Below the pieces are notes generated by a model. That model was not told the DNA's origin. It was given only the letters and a program-made list of their open reading frames with translations, and did no database searches. A program made the translations under genes and the position numbers. This document shows positions 9,004-17,900 of a DNA stretch of 64,000 nt, piece by piece. Within the stretch, counting starts at the first letter, position 1. Every line of letters starts with the position of its first letter. This DNA comes from Enterococcus larvae (GTDB lineage Bacteria; Bacillota; Bacilli; Lactobacillales; Enterococcaceae), in assembly GCF_017830045.1 (NCBI RefSeq), contig NZ_JAEDXU010000011.1, positions 1-64,000 of the forward strand. The letters run 5' to 3'.

Positions 9004-9717
9004 ATGAATAAATTTAATGAGATTTTCCTGGATTTGGAGAAAAAAATTCTGGCAGGTGAATATCCGGCACATACTCTTTTGCCAAGTGAAAACCAGCTGA
9101 TCCAAGTATACGGTGTTTCAAGAGAGACAATTCGCAAGGCGTTGAACTTGCTGCTGAATGCAGGATATATACAAAAGAAACAGGGAAAGGGCTCTATCGT
9201 GTTGGACCTGAATAGGTTTGATTTTCCGATTGCCGGCTTGACGAGCTATAAGGAGCTGCAGGAAACACAGCGTATTCCCAGTGAGACGATCGTCCGTGTG
9301 TTGGAAGAGGTACCAGTCACTGAAAAGTTGAATGAAAAAACAGCGTGGACAGTGGGAGAGATGGCATGGAAGCTGATTCGTCAGCGGAAGATCGACGGCG
9401 AAATTGCAATTTTAGATAAGGATTATTTGTTGCAGTCAGTCGTGCCTGAGCTGCCTGAGGAACGAGCGCAGGATTCGATTTATGAGTATTTTGAAAATGA
9501 TCTGCAGCTGGCTATTTCTTATGCACAAAAGGAAATCACTGTGGAGCCTGTGACACAAGAGATGCAGGAACTGATGACGCTGCATGGAGACAGCCATGTG
9601 GTGGTTGTACGAAGTTTAGTGTATTTAGAAGATACCACGTGCTTTGAATATACTGAATCGATTCACCGCTTGGATAAATTTCGTTTTATTGAATTTGCCC
9701 GTCGCAGAAAAGGCTGA
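9004..9717 (+). CDS. treR: GntR/HutC-family trehalose operon repressor
   Basis: This 237-residue regulator has an N-terminal GntR winged helix (SENQLIQVYGVSRETIRKALNLLLNAGYIQKKQGKGS, discussed in parts: recognition helix near residues 35-55). A UTRA effector domain follows, expected to bind trehalose 6-phosphate. The stretch FDFPIAGLTSYKEL matches the linker of Bacillus TreR. It probably binds the two palindromes at 5189 and 5466 and releases on inducer. AGGAG precedes ATG 9004; GTG 9001 is a possible alternative start. Confidence 0.88.
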   Translation: MNKFNEIFLDLEKKILAGEYPAHTLLPSENQLIQVYGVSRETIRKALNLLLNAGYIQKKQGKGSIVLDLNRFDFPIAGLTSYKELQETQRIPSETIVRVLEEVPVTEKLNEKTAWTVGEMAWKLIRQRKIDGEIAILDKDYLLQSVVPELPEERAQDSIYEYFENDLQLAISYAQKEITVEPVTQEMQELMTLHGDSHVVVVRSLVYLEDTTCFEYTESIHRLDKFRFIEFARRRKG

Positions 9718-9788
9718 TACAGCAAGCCGTAGAAAGTGAAAGACTTCGATGTGCTTAGACTGCTTTTCTTAGACAATCGATTTTTATT

Positions 9789-9819
9789 AAACAGAAAGAT
9801 TCTCTTTCTGTTTATTTTT
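9789..9819 (+). terminator. Terminator after treR
   Basis: AAACAGAAAGA (9789-9799) pairs with TCTTTCTGTTT (9803-9813) around a 3-base loop, followed by ATTTTTC. Confidence 0.85.
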
Positions 9820-9872
9820 CTATATAATAGTAAGTGATGTGAATTATTCGACAGACAGAAAGGCGAAAATAA

Positions 9873-12158
9873 ATGAATTTAAAAGAATTGTTGATCAAAA
9901 CTGACGTGCGGCCCTATGCGATGTCTGCTCGTTTTGGATTGGAAAAAGAGAGTCAGCGAGTAACCTTGGATGGTGCACTTGCACAAACGGAACACCCGCA
10001 GATATTAGGAAATCGTTCTTATCATCCCTATATTCAAACTGATTTTAGTGAGACGCAGATGGAGCTGATCACGCCAGTAGCAGATTCGATCATGGAAACT
10101 CTGCGGTATCTAGCTGCTGTTCATGATGTGGCGATTCGTTCAACCGGAAAAAGTGAGATGCTTTGGCCGTTAAGTATGCCGCCAAGACTACCTGAAAATG
10201 ATCGGGATATCAAGATTGCCAAGTTGGATAAGTACGAAGATATTCTTTACAGACGTTACCTTGCCAGAGAATATGGTAAAAGAAAACAAATGGTCAGCGG
10301 CATCCATTTCAATTTTGAGTATGGAGAAGAGCTGATCGCTCGTATGTATAAGGCACAGGAAGAATGTAAGACAATTGAACAATTCAAGAATGTACTTTAT
10401 ATGAAGGCGTCACGGAATTACTTACGCTATCGCTGGCTGATCACCTATTTGTTTGGTGCGTCGCCTGTTAGTGAGTGGGGCTACTTCACAGAAGAAGAGA
10501 ATCGTCCGACAGAGCCGGTTCGAAGCATCCGCAACAGCTCGTTTGGCTATCGAAACCGTGAAGATGTAAAGGTGTCCTATACTTCTTTGGAAGAGTATAT
10601 TGATGACATTCAAACCATGGTGGAGAACGGGGTTCTATCTGAAGAGAAGGAGTTCTATGCACCGGTTCGTTTACGGGGCGGAAAATGTATGGCGGATCTG
10701 CCGAAGAAAGGGATTCGTTATATTGAGCTTAGAAATATTGATTTGAATCCATTTGCACCTATGGGGATAGATGGCGACACGATGCAGTTTATGCACTTGT
10801 TCATGCTGTTTCTGTTGTGGACAGAAGAGAAGGAGCAGGCTGATGAATGGGTGGCGACAGGCGAACTGTTGAATGAGCAGATTGCGTTGACGCATCCTTT
10901 TGCACAAATTACATTGCCGGCAGAGGGGGACCGAATCTTTTCTGAAATGATGGATATGGTTACTGAGCTGGGCATTTATGGTCAAAAGGAGCTGCTAACG
11001 ACGTATCAAGAGCAGCTGCGGACACCGGAAATGACAATATCTGGAAAAATGTGGACGATTATTGAAGCGAATTCCAATACTGAGCTGGGAATCGTGTATG
11101 GTAAAGAATACCAGTCGATTGCTTTTGAACGTCCTTATCAGCTTGCTGGCTTTCGTCATATGGAATTATCTACACAGGTATTTCTTTTCGATGCCATTCA
11201 AAAAGGGCTGGAAGTAGAGATATTGGATGAAAATGAGCAGTTTTTGAAGTTGAAGCATAAAGCTCATGTAGAGTATGTGAAAAACGCCAATATGACCAGT
11301 CTGGATACGTATATTGTTCCTCTGATCATGGAGAATAAGACCGTCACGAAAAAGATTTTGAAACAGGCAGGCTTCCGAGTGCCGGGAGGAGATGAATTCA
11401 CTTCTCTAGAAGATGCGGAACGGGCCTATTTGAAATATGAAAATCAGGCGTTTGTAGTCAAGCCGAAGTCAACAAACTATGGTGTAGGAATATCCATTTT
11501 CAAAGATGGGGCTTCTGGTAAGGATTATCTCGAAGCGCTGTCGTTGGCTTTTAAAGAAGATACATCTATTTTGATCGAGGAATTCATGGAAGGGACAGAG
11601 TATCGCTTTTTTGTCCTCGATAATGAAGTGAAGGCGATCCTGTTGAGAATCCCAGCCAATGTTGTAGGAGATGGTGTGCAGACAGTAGAAGAGCTGGTTG
11701 CAGAAAAGAATCTTCATCCGCTGCGGGGCACAAATCATCGAGCTCCCCTTGAGCTGATTCAGTTAGGGGAACTGGAGCGTTTGATGCTGAAGGAACAGGG
11801 GTTGATCATTAGCGCTGTTCCTGAAAAGGGTCAGGTAGTCTATTTAAGAGAGAATTCCAATATCAGTACGGGCGGAGATTCGATCGATGTTACCGATCAG
11901 CTCGATGAAAGCTACAAAAAACTGGCAATCGATGCAGTTGCTGCGTTAGGTGCTAGAATTTGCGGAATCGATTTGATCATTCCGGATAAGACGATTCCGG
12001 CAGATAAGGGAGCGCACACATACGGCATTATTGAAGCGAATTTCAATCCTGCGATGCACATGCATATCTATCCTTATTCCGGAACTGGCAGACACTTGAC
12101 CATGGATGTTCTCAAGCTGCTTTATCCAGAGCTGTTTGAGCAATCAGATTCTATATAA
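9873..12158 (+). CDS. gshF: Bifunctional glutamate-cysteine ligase/glutathione synthetase
   Basis: This 761-residue GshF (GshAB) makes glutathione in one polypeptide in the cytoplasm. Residues 1 to about 470 are the gamma-glutamylcysteine ligase, with FGLEKESQRV and ETQMELITP near the start and the conserved GGKCMADLPKKGIRYIELRNID block. About 490-760 is an ATP-grasp glutathione synthetase module with VVKPKSTNYGVGI, ILIEEFMEGTEYRF and IIEANFNPAM. The length matches known firmicute GshF. It is monocistronic between two terminators, with AAAGGCG before the ATG. The product protects against oxidative stress and is common in enterococci and streptococci. Confidence 0.95.
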   Translation: MNLKELLIKTDVRPYAMSARFGLEKESQRVTLDGALAQTEHPQILGNRSYHPYIQTDFSETQMELITPVADSIMETLRYLAAVHDVAIRSTGKSEMLWPLSMPPRLPENDRDIKIAKLDKYEDILYRRYLAREYGKRKQMVSGIHFNFEYGEELIARMYKAQEECKTIEQFKNVLYMKASRNYLRYRWLITYLFGASPVSEWGYFTEEENRPTEPVRSIRNSSFGYRNREDVKVSYTSLEEYIDDIQTMVENGVLSEEKEFYAPVRLRGGKCMADLPKKGIRYIELRNIDLNPFAPMGIDGDTMQFMHLFMLFLLWTEEKEQADEWVATGELLNEQIALTHPFAQITLPAEGDRIFSEMMDMVTELGIYGQKELLTTYQEQLRTPEMTISGKMWTIIEANSNTELGIVYGKEYQSIAFERPYQLAGFRHMELSTQVFLFDAIQKGLEVEILDENEQFLKLKHKAHVEYVKNANMTSLDTYIVPLIMENKTVTKKILKQAGFRVPGGDEFTSLEDAERAYLKYENQAFVVKPKSTNYGVGISIFKDGASGKDYLEALSLAFKEDTSILIEEFMEGTEYRFFVLDNEVKAILLRIPANVVGDGVQTVEELVAEKNLHPLRGTNHRAPLELIQLGELERLMLKEQGLIISAVPEKGQVVYLRENSNISTGGDSIDVTDQLDESYKKLAIDAVAALGARICGIDLIIPDKTIPADKGAHTYGIIEANFNPAMHMHIYPYSGTGRHLTMDVLKLLYPELFEQSDSI

Positions 12159-12172
12159 TTATTTATGTAATA

Positions 12173-12236
12173 AACCCGCAGTTGATATCTCATCCCATTA
12201 AAGGGGCAAGACATCAACTGCGGGTTGTTTATTTTT
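12173..12236 (+). terminator. Terminator after gshF
   Basis: AACCCGCAGTTGAT (12173-12186) pairs with ATCAACTGCGGGTT (12213-12226), followed by GTTTATTTTTTTT. It could also serve the convergent lipoprotein gene. Confidence 0.9.
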
Positions 12237-12249
12237 TTTATGATGTTGT

Positions 12250-12687
12250 TTATTCGTTATTTTTTGTGATTTGTCCTGGTCCGGATCGGTAAGTGATGAC
12301 AGTTGATCCTTCAAAATCTGTTGAACAGGTCAGATCAATAAGAACGATATGCTCATCTGTTACGGATTCTGCCCCTAATTGGTTAGTCAGCTTGCCATCC
12401 TCTTCTTTTGTATCGATAGTAGGAATAAACCCTTCTTCTTCTATTAGGTAGGTCATGTACTCAACGAGCTCTTCTTCGCTGATACTGCCGGCTTTGTAAG
12501 TGAGTTCTGTCGTCCGTACATCATCCTTGATACTGCTGTTTGTGCCGGTGATTTTCTTTTCTCCGAGTACCTTGTAAACAGATGGAATCTTATCATCGTT
12601 TATTTCGATTTCCTCGGCAGTACTGGAGGCACAACCTGCCACTACAACTAACATGATCCCCAGTAACCATATCCACTTTTTCTTCAT
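12250..12687 (-). CDS. Small secreted lipoprotein of unknown function
   Basis: This 145-residue lipoprotein has a signal sequence MKKKWIWLLGIMLVVVAGC with lipobox VAGC, so it is expected on the outer face of the membrane. The mature part is small and acidic with alternating strand-like segments, and I do not recognise the family. Start ATG 12687 has GGGGAG upstream; longer in-frame starts lack a ribosome site. It is convergent with gshF. Confidence 0.7.
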   Translation of the reverse strand: MKKKWIWLLGIMLVVVAGCASSTAEEIEINDDKIPSVYKVLGEKKITGTNSSIKDDVRTTELTYKAGSISEEELVEYMTYLIEEEGFIPTIDTKEEDGKLTNQLGAESVTDEHIVLIDLTCSTDFEGSTVITYRSGPGQITKNNE

Positions 12688-12863
12688 TTTTTTCGCTCCC
12701 CTATCAAGCTTTATTTTAATGTTCAAAGAGTCCTGTAAATGCATAGCAACCAATTACTGCATTAGGCAATTCTTCTTTGAATGCCAAGTATAGCATAGGG
12801 GCATGACAGCTAAAAGAGGCAAAAGAGAAAAACTTTGTTTATTGACGGCCAATGTGTTTTGCT

Positions 12864-12903
12864 GAAAACAAAAAAATGGACAAGACCAGATACTGTCTTA
12901 TCC
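12864..12903 (-). terminator. Terminator of the 21-residue peptide gene
   Basis: On the minus strand GGATAAGAC pairs with GTCTTGTCC (12903-12878), followed by ATTTTTTTG. It lies about 40 bases past the stop of the small ORF at 12944, which supports a genuine short transcript. Confidence 0.75.
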
Positions 12904-12943
12904 AAAGGGCTTTAAGTTTGTAATACATTGTCTTCAGATGCTC

Positions 12944-13009
12944 TTATCTGAACAAGTTGAAGAAGTTAGATGTTACGTTTAACCAATATTGAACGATATC
13001 AATCCACAT
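12944..13009 (-). CDS. Putative 21-residue amphipathic peptide
   Basis: This is a 21-codon ORF beginning MWIDIVQYWLNV and ending NLFR, rich in aromatic and aliphatic residues. AAGGAGGGG (13025-13017) lies 7 bases before ATG 13009; an ATG two codons upstream sits too close to it. A promoter (13069-13041) and a terminator (12903-12864) frame it, giving a compact transcript of about 170 bases. I recognise no family. A membrane-active peptide, a type I toxin or a signalling peptide are possibilities, not conclusions. Confidence 0.55.
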   Translation of the reverse strand: MWIDIVQYWLNVTSNFFNLFR

Positions 13010-13040
13010 TTGCATACCCCTCCTTACTTTTTATAAAGTA

Positions 13041-13069
13041 ATTTTAACATTAATTCGTACGTATGTTAA
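13041..13069 (-). promoter_or_regulatory. Promoter of the small peptide gene
   Basis: On the minus strand TTAACA (13069-13064), a 17-base spacer and TAAAAT (13046-13041) lie about 15 bases before the ribosome site. Confidence 0.6.
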
Positions 13070-13268
13070 TACTTATTGCGATATTTGTTGTAAAAACATC
13101 TCTTTAAGACTTATTTTTTCTGGTAGAGGAGTAGAATGCTCCTTTTTTGTTTATCGTTATCAGAAAAATGGGTAGGCATCAATTTTAGCTAATTATTCAG
13201 CGTGAAGTAGGTTATAATATCCTTGTTGATAACGATTGTTATAAAATAGGACGAAAAGGTGGAGAAGT

Positions 13269-15098
13269 ATGGATATAAGGGGAAATAGGCAGTTATTATT
13301 GAAATGGACGGGTCAATTGGTGTTGTTTATGTTGGTCGTGAATGTTTTGCACAGGCTTATTTTACAGCCGTTGACAAATTTTATTTTCTTTATGGCACTA
13401 CAAACTACAGGCTATCAAGTACTGTTTAATACAGATATGCTTTCGTTTTTTTCTACACCACAGGCTATTCTGGCGGCGCTCCTAATTATCGGAATTGCTT
13501 CATATGCCGCTTATCTGGAATTTTCAGTAATTGTTATTTTGAGTCAATATTTGAAAAGCGGCAAGCTGTTGTCGTTGAAGGACGCAATAAAAAAGGCGCT
13601 TACGACCTTTTCCAGCTTACGAGGCATTAGTTTAGTTGGGTACTTTTTCTATGTGTTTATTTTTCTGCCTGTATCAGGAATGGGGTTGAGCAGTGCTTTG
13701 TTTTCACGGTTTCAGATCCCTAATTTTATTACAGGTGAGCTTACTAAACACAGCTGGGGCGGTCTGGCGAATTTCCTTATTTACGGACTGATAACATTGT
13801 TATTCTTTCTATTTATTTATACGATCCCAATGATGGTCTTAGAACAATGGCGTTTTTTCAAAGCATTTAAGCGCAGCATTTATTATGTATGGAAAAATAA
13901 GCAGTCAGTTTTCAAGCTGTTTGCCCTATATGGTGTTGTTTGGCTGGTAGCTGACTGGCTGCCCCGTGAGGTGTTTCTCCGAATGCTTCATTCAACAGCA
14001 GTCAATTTTGAGGCAATCTATCAGACCTATCGCTTGTCGATGCCGACACTGGGCTTTAGCGTTATTTTGCTGTTTTATTATATAGGAAAGTTTGTTTTGA
14101 TGCCGATCCTACTTTCAATGGTCGTGATGTTTTATTCTCCGGAAAATAATCAGGTGATCGATTTGGAGAAGGAACAGGCTGTGGACAATAAATTGGCAGC
14201 TGCCCAAAAGTCCATAGGGGTTTTTGGAAAAAAACTTACGAGTAAAAAAGGCGTCGTGCTGCTTCTGGCAGTTTTGATCATTGTTCCGATGATTGGGTCC
14301 TTCTATCGAATGATCGAGGGTGCAGAAGATCTCCATGAGCCAATCGTGATCGGGCATCGGGGGAGTGTTGCCGGTGTGGAGAATTCACTCGCTGCTATTC
14401 AAGGAGCGATCGATGCAGGAGCCGAGTATGCAGAAATCGATATTCTATTATCTGCCGATGGTATCCCGATGGTTATCCACGATGATTCGTTGAAGCGCTT
14501 GGCAGATATTGACCAATCCGTTCATGAGCTGACAGCAGAGGAGCTAGGTAAGATTGCTTTGAAGCAAAACGGCATGGTGGGCGAAATTGCAACGTTGGAA
14601 GAGGTGGCTCAGCTGACTAAAGGGAAAATCAATTTGGCAGTTGAATTGAAGCGGCATGGTCACGAAAAAGAAAATCTAGTGGATGAAGTAGCAGATGTAT
14701 TGAAAGAGCATGGACTACTGGAGGAATCGATTTTCTTATCATTGGAGTATAGATTGGTTGATGAAATGAATACCAAATACCCTAAAACAATCAGCGGTTA
14801 TTGCATATTTGGCGGTATGGGGGTCCTTGATCCGGGTGTGATTCGAACCATGAATATCGATTTTGTTTTCATTGAAGAATGGATGGCAACAAGGGAATAT
14901 CTCATGGAGTTCCGTAGAGCTTGGCTGCCGGTTTATGTCTGGACAGTCAATCAAAAGGAAAGCATGAGACAATTACTTGATCTAGGTGTCCTTGGATTAG
15001 TCACTGATTATCCGGAGTGGGGAACAGAGGCAGTCAATGAATTTCAAAAGGAAACAAATAGAGTCTATCTGGAGGAAGAGGACTGGCAGAGAAATTAG
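13269..15098 (+). CDS. Membrane-anchored glycerophosphodiester phosphodiesterase
   Basis: This 609-residue protein has six to eight membrane helices in residues 1 to about 350 (GPDPase-type membrane domain). A C-terminal GDPD catalytic domain follows from about 358, starting IVIGHRGSVAGVENSLAA and including the metal and catalytic residues in EIDILLSADGIPMVIHDDSL. It should hydrolyse glycerophosphodiesters or act on glycerol-phosphate polymers such as lipoteichoic-acid fragments; the exact substrate is unknown. Start ATG 13269 follows AAAAGGTGGAGAAGT. It is a single transcription unit. Confidence 0.85.
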   Translation: MDIRGNRQLLLKWTGQLVLFMLVVNVLHRLILQPLTNFIFFMALQTTGYQVLFNTDMLSFFSTPQAILAALLIIGIASYAAYLEFSVIVILSQYLKSGKLLSLKDAIKKALTTFSSLRGISLVGYFFYVFIFLPVSGMGLSSALFSRFQIPNFITGELTKHSWGGLANFLIYGLITLLFFLFIYTIPMMVLEQWRFFKAFKRSIYYVWKNKQSVFKLFALYGVVWLVADWLPREVFLRMLHSTAVNFEAIYQTYRLSMPTLGFSVILLFYYIGKFVLMPILLSMVVMFYSPENNQVIDLEKEQAVDNKLAAAQKSIGVFGKKLTSKKGVVLLLAVLIIVPMIGSFYRMIEGAEDLHEPIVIGHRGSVAGVENSLAAIQGAIDAGAEYAEIDILLSADGIPMVIHDDSLKRLADIDQSVHELTAEELGKIALKQNGMVGEIATLEEVAQLTKGKINLAVELKRHGHEKENLVDEVADVLKEHGLLEESIFLSLEYRLVDEMNTKYPKTISGYCIFGGMGVLDPGVIRTMNIDFVFIEEWMATREYLMEFRRAWLPVYVWTVNQKESMRQLLDLGVLGLVTDYPEWGTEAVNEFQKETNRVYLEEEDWQRN

Positions 15099-15147
15099 GG
15101 TTGAATCTTTCTATGCTGTCAAGGCACTTCTGTGTGAGAAATAAGCG

Positions 15148-15182
15148 ATGAGCGGGACGCACATGGTTCCACTCATTTTTTG
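15148..15182 (+). terminator. Terminator after the GDPD gene
   Basis: ATGAGCGGGA pairs imperfectly with TTCCACTCAT, followed by TTTTTTG. Confidence 0.65.
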
Positions 15183-15278
15183 TTTGTATCAGTATGTACG
15201 GATTTTTTATTGTAACGAAGCGCTCATATGGTAAACTGAAAAAGACGTAGTTGAGTAGTGGGTAAGGGAGAGCAGCAA

Positions 15279-15956
15279 ATGAAGAAAATATTTATTGTTG
15301 AAGATGACAGCCGAATTGTTGAAACAGTTGCAGCATTTTTGGAAAAATGGAATTTTGATGTACAGTCAGTGACCGATTTCCAACAGGTGCTGGCAGATTT
15401 TGACAGATATCAGCCGGATTTGGTTATTTTAGATATCTCACTGCCCTTTTATAATGGCTATCACTGGTGCAATGAGATTCGTAAGCAATCAGATGTGCCG
15501 ATTGTGTTCTTATCTTCAGCCAGTGACAATATGAATATTGTGATGGCAATGAACATGGGCGGAGATGACTTTATTCCCAAGCCCTTTGATTTGGAGGTGC
15601 TTGTGGCAAAAATCCAGGCAATCCTAAGAAGGAATCCCAGCTTTACCGATAAGCGAACCTTAAGTTATGGCGACTATTTATTAGACTTAGAAGCTTTTGA
15701 GGTTTGTTTGCTGGATCGCTGTATTCCAGTGACCATGAATGAGACGAAAATCCTTGATCTGCTTTTTCAACAGCCTGAAAAAGTGGTTGCCAAGGAACTG
15801 ATCATGGAAAAGCTGTGGGAAAATGAAGCATTTGTTGACAGCAATACCTTATCAGTCAATATGGCCCGTCTTAGAAAGAAAGTCAGTGAGATTGGACTGG
15901 ATACGTATATTCAAACGAAGAAGGGAACAGGGTATCGCTTAGGAAAGGATGAGTAG
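15279..15956 (+). CDS. OmpR-family response regulator (BceR-like)
   Basis: This 225-residue regulator has a receiver with the acidic pair in IVEDDSR, phospho-Asp in DLVILDISLP, and the conserved Ser/Thr and Lys (FLSSA, PKPFD). A C-terminal winged helix ends IQTKKGTGYRLG. Start ATG 15279 follows GGGAG. It precedes an intramembrane-sensing kinase and a BceAB-type ABC transporter, the classic antimicrobial-peptide sensing module. Its likely target is the palindrome at 16954. Confidence 0.9.
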   Translation: MKKIFIVEDDSRIVETVAAFLEKWNFDVQSVTDFQQVLADFDRYQPDLVILDISLPFYNGYHWCNEIRKQSDVPIVFLSSASDNMNIVMAMNMGGDDFIPKPFDLEVLVAKIQAILRRNPSFTDKRTLSYGDYLLDLEAFEVCLLDRCIPVTMNETKILDLLFQQPEKVVAKELIMEKLWENEAFVDSNTLSVNMARLRKKVSEIGLDTYIQTKKGTGYRLGKDE

Positions 15957-15957
15957 G

Positions 15958-16950
15958 ATGAAATTATTTTTCCGCTATTTATCGGATAGAAGGGTTATTC
16001 TTCTTACTTATATTGGGATGGTGGCACTTTTCATCAGTACATTTTTTTTATATGATGTGCCCTTTGAGGTGTACGGAGATGCGTTGCTCTTTTCCGGATT
16101 TTTACTGATTCTTGTGACTGCAGTGCAATATATTCGCTATCGAAAACAGCATTTGAAGCTTTTGAATGGCAAGAAAGCTGTACGGCTGTATGTACAAAGC
16201 CGCAAATCTCAGTGCCAGCTGATCGAGGAGGATTATGAGCGCCTTTTAGAGACATTAGATCGGGAATGCCGAGAGGATGTGGCTGCTTCAAAGCAGGCAA
16301 ACTATCGTTTGATGGACTACTATAGTATGTGGAGTCACCAAATCAAAACACCGTTAGCTGTATTGAATTTGAAAATGCAGGAAAATCAATTGGATCATAC
16401 CGTGCTGAAGCAGGAGCTGTTCAAGATCGATCAGTATCTGGATATGATGCTTCAGTATTTGCGGTTGAATCACACAGAGACGGACTTTGTTTTTGAGGAA
16501 GTAGACATTGATCGGCTGATCAAGGAAACTGTCAAGAAGTATGCGACATTCTTTATTTATCAAGGGCTGTCTTTTTCTCTGGAAGATACAGGTCAAGTAA
16601 TTATCAGTGATAAAAAATGGCTGGGTTTTGTGTTGGAGCAAATCCTTTTGAATGCAATCAAGTATACACGTCAAGGCGGTATTAAGATATATAGTAATCC
16701 CAATAAGCCAAAGGAGCTTGTAATCGAGGATACTGGAATCGGTATTTTACAGGAGGATATCGATCGAGTGTTTGAAAAGGGCTATACAGGCTATAACGGT
16801 CATAATGAGCAAAAAGCAACAGGTCTGGGACTTTATATGAGTCGAGAGATCATGCGAAAACTGGGGCATCAAATCTATCTGACCTCTGAAGTGGGCTCAG
16901 GGACGAAAGCCTGGCTGAACCTGAGCCAGCATCGCTATAAAATGGAATGA
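15958..16950 (+). CDS. BceS-like intramembrane-sensing histidine kinase
   Basis: This 330-residue kinase has two N-terminal membrane helices separated by only a few outside residues, typical of kinases that sense through a partner transporter. The H-box is YSMWSHQIKTPLAVL, followed by HATPase motifs NAIKYT, EDTGIGI and ATGLGLYMSREI. It follows the regulator gene almost immediately; ATG 15949 overlaps the upstream stop and is the alternative start, but ATG 15958 has AAAGGA at better spacing. Signalling probably depends on the ABC permease at 17901. Confidence 0.88.
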   Translation: MKLFFRYLSDRRVILLTYIGMVALFISTFFLYDVPFEVYGDALLFSGFLLILVTAVQYIRYRKQHLKLLNGKKAVRLYVQSRKSQCQLIEEDYERLLETLDRECREDVAASKQANYRLMDYYSMWSHQIKTPLAVLNLKMQENQLDHTVLKQELFKIDQYLDMMLQYLRLNHTETDFVFEEVDIDRLIKETVKKYATFFIYQGLSFSLEDTGQVIISDKKWLGFVLEQILLNAIKYTRQGGIKIYSNPNKPKELVIEDTGIGILQEDIDRVFEKGYTGYNGHNEQKATGLGLYMSREIMRKLGHQIYLTSEVGSGTKAWLNLSQHRYKME

Positions 16951-16953
16951 ACC

Positions 16954-16967
16954 TTACATCAATGTAA
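16954..16967 (+). promoter_or_regulatory. BceR-type operator
   Basis: TTACA-TCAA-TGTAA exactly fits the TNACA-N4-TGTAA motif described for BceR-like regulators and lies inside a 16-bp perfect palindrome (16953-16968). It is positioned upstream of the transporter genes. Confidence 0.7.
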
Positions 16968-16970
16968 GTG

Positions 16971-17012
16971 CAGCAGCCGAAGTGTAAGTAGCTTTCGACT
17001 GCTGTTTTGTTT
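16971..17012 (+). terminator. Hairpin with T tract after the kinase gene
   Basis: CAGCAG (16971-16976) pairs with CTGCTG (16999-17004), with inner CGAA/TTCG pairing, and TTTTGTTT follows. It may end the regulator-kinase transcript. Confidence 0.55.
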
Positions 17013-17138
17013 ACCATAAAGGAGAAGAAAGCGAGAGGTCGCGACACAGCATCTCCAACGACGAAAGGTCAGAGAAAACACAAGGGATTGCGTCTCATAC
17101 AAGCTGGTTGTCACACCTATTTCAAAGGAGGAACAAGA

Positions 17139-17894
17139 ATGACGATGCTGGAAGTAACACATATACAAAAGGTTTATCAAACCCGTTTCGGCGGTAATCA
17201 GGTAACTGCACTAAAGGATATCTCTTTTCAGGTGGAAGAAGGAGAATACATTGCAATCATGGGTGAATCGGGCTCCGGAAAAAGTACGCTGCTGAACATA
17301 TTGGCAACCTTGGATATGCCGACACAGGGATCGGTACAGCTGAAAGGGAAGAATATTACAGATATTCCCGAAGGCAAGCTGGCTGCTTTTCGAAGAGAAA
17401 ATCTTGGGTTTGTCTTTCAGGATTTCAATTTATTGGATAATTTTTCTGTAAAAGATAATATCTTCCTGCCGCTAGTACTGTCAAAGACGTCAGTTAGTGA
17501 GATGACTCAGCGTCTACAGCCATTAGCAGAAATTCTGGGTATCACAGAGCTTTTAGAAAAATACCCGTATGAAATATCGGGAGGTCAAAAGCAGCGGGTC
17601 GCAGTGGCTAGAGCATTGATCACCAAGCCGCAGATCATCTTGGCAGATGAACCAACGGGAGCATTGGATTCTAAAAGTGCAGAAAATCTATTGGGGCTGT
17701 TTCAGGAAATCAATCATCAAAACCAGACAATCTTGATGGTTACCCATAGTGCACTGGCGGCAAGCAGAGCTAACCGTATTCTGTTTATCAAGGATGGTCA
17801 GGTGTTTCATCAGCTATACAGAGGTCAGCGAACCAATGAACAGCTATTTGAGGAAATTTCAAAAACAATGACGACATTACTGGCAAAGGGGTGA
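17139..17894 (+). CDS. ABC transporter ATPase, BceA-like
   Basis: This 251-residue ATPase has Walker A GESGSGKST, signature ISGGQKQRVA and Walker B IILADEPTGALD followed by the H-loop MVTHS. It belongs to the MacB/BceA class that partners FtsX-like permeases. Start ATG 17139 follows AAAGGAGG; the frame is open upstream but has no good ribosome site there. It should power peptide-antibiotic detoxification with the next gene and form the sensing complex with the kinase. Confidence 0.92.
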   Translation: MTMLEVTHIQKVYQTRFGGNQVTALKDISFQVEEGEYIAIMGESGSGKSTLLNILATLDMPTQGSVQLKGKNITDIPEGKLAAFRRENLGFVFQDFNLLDNFSVKDNIFLPLVLSKTSVSEMTQRLQPLAEILGITELLEKYPYEISGGQKQRVAVARALITKPQIILADEPTGALDSKSAENLLGLFQEINHQNQTILMVTHSALAASRANRILFIKDGQVFHQLYRGQRTNEQLFEEISKTMTTLLAKG

Positions 17895-17900
17895 GGAGAC

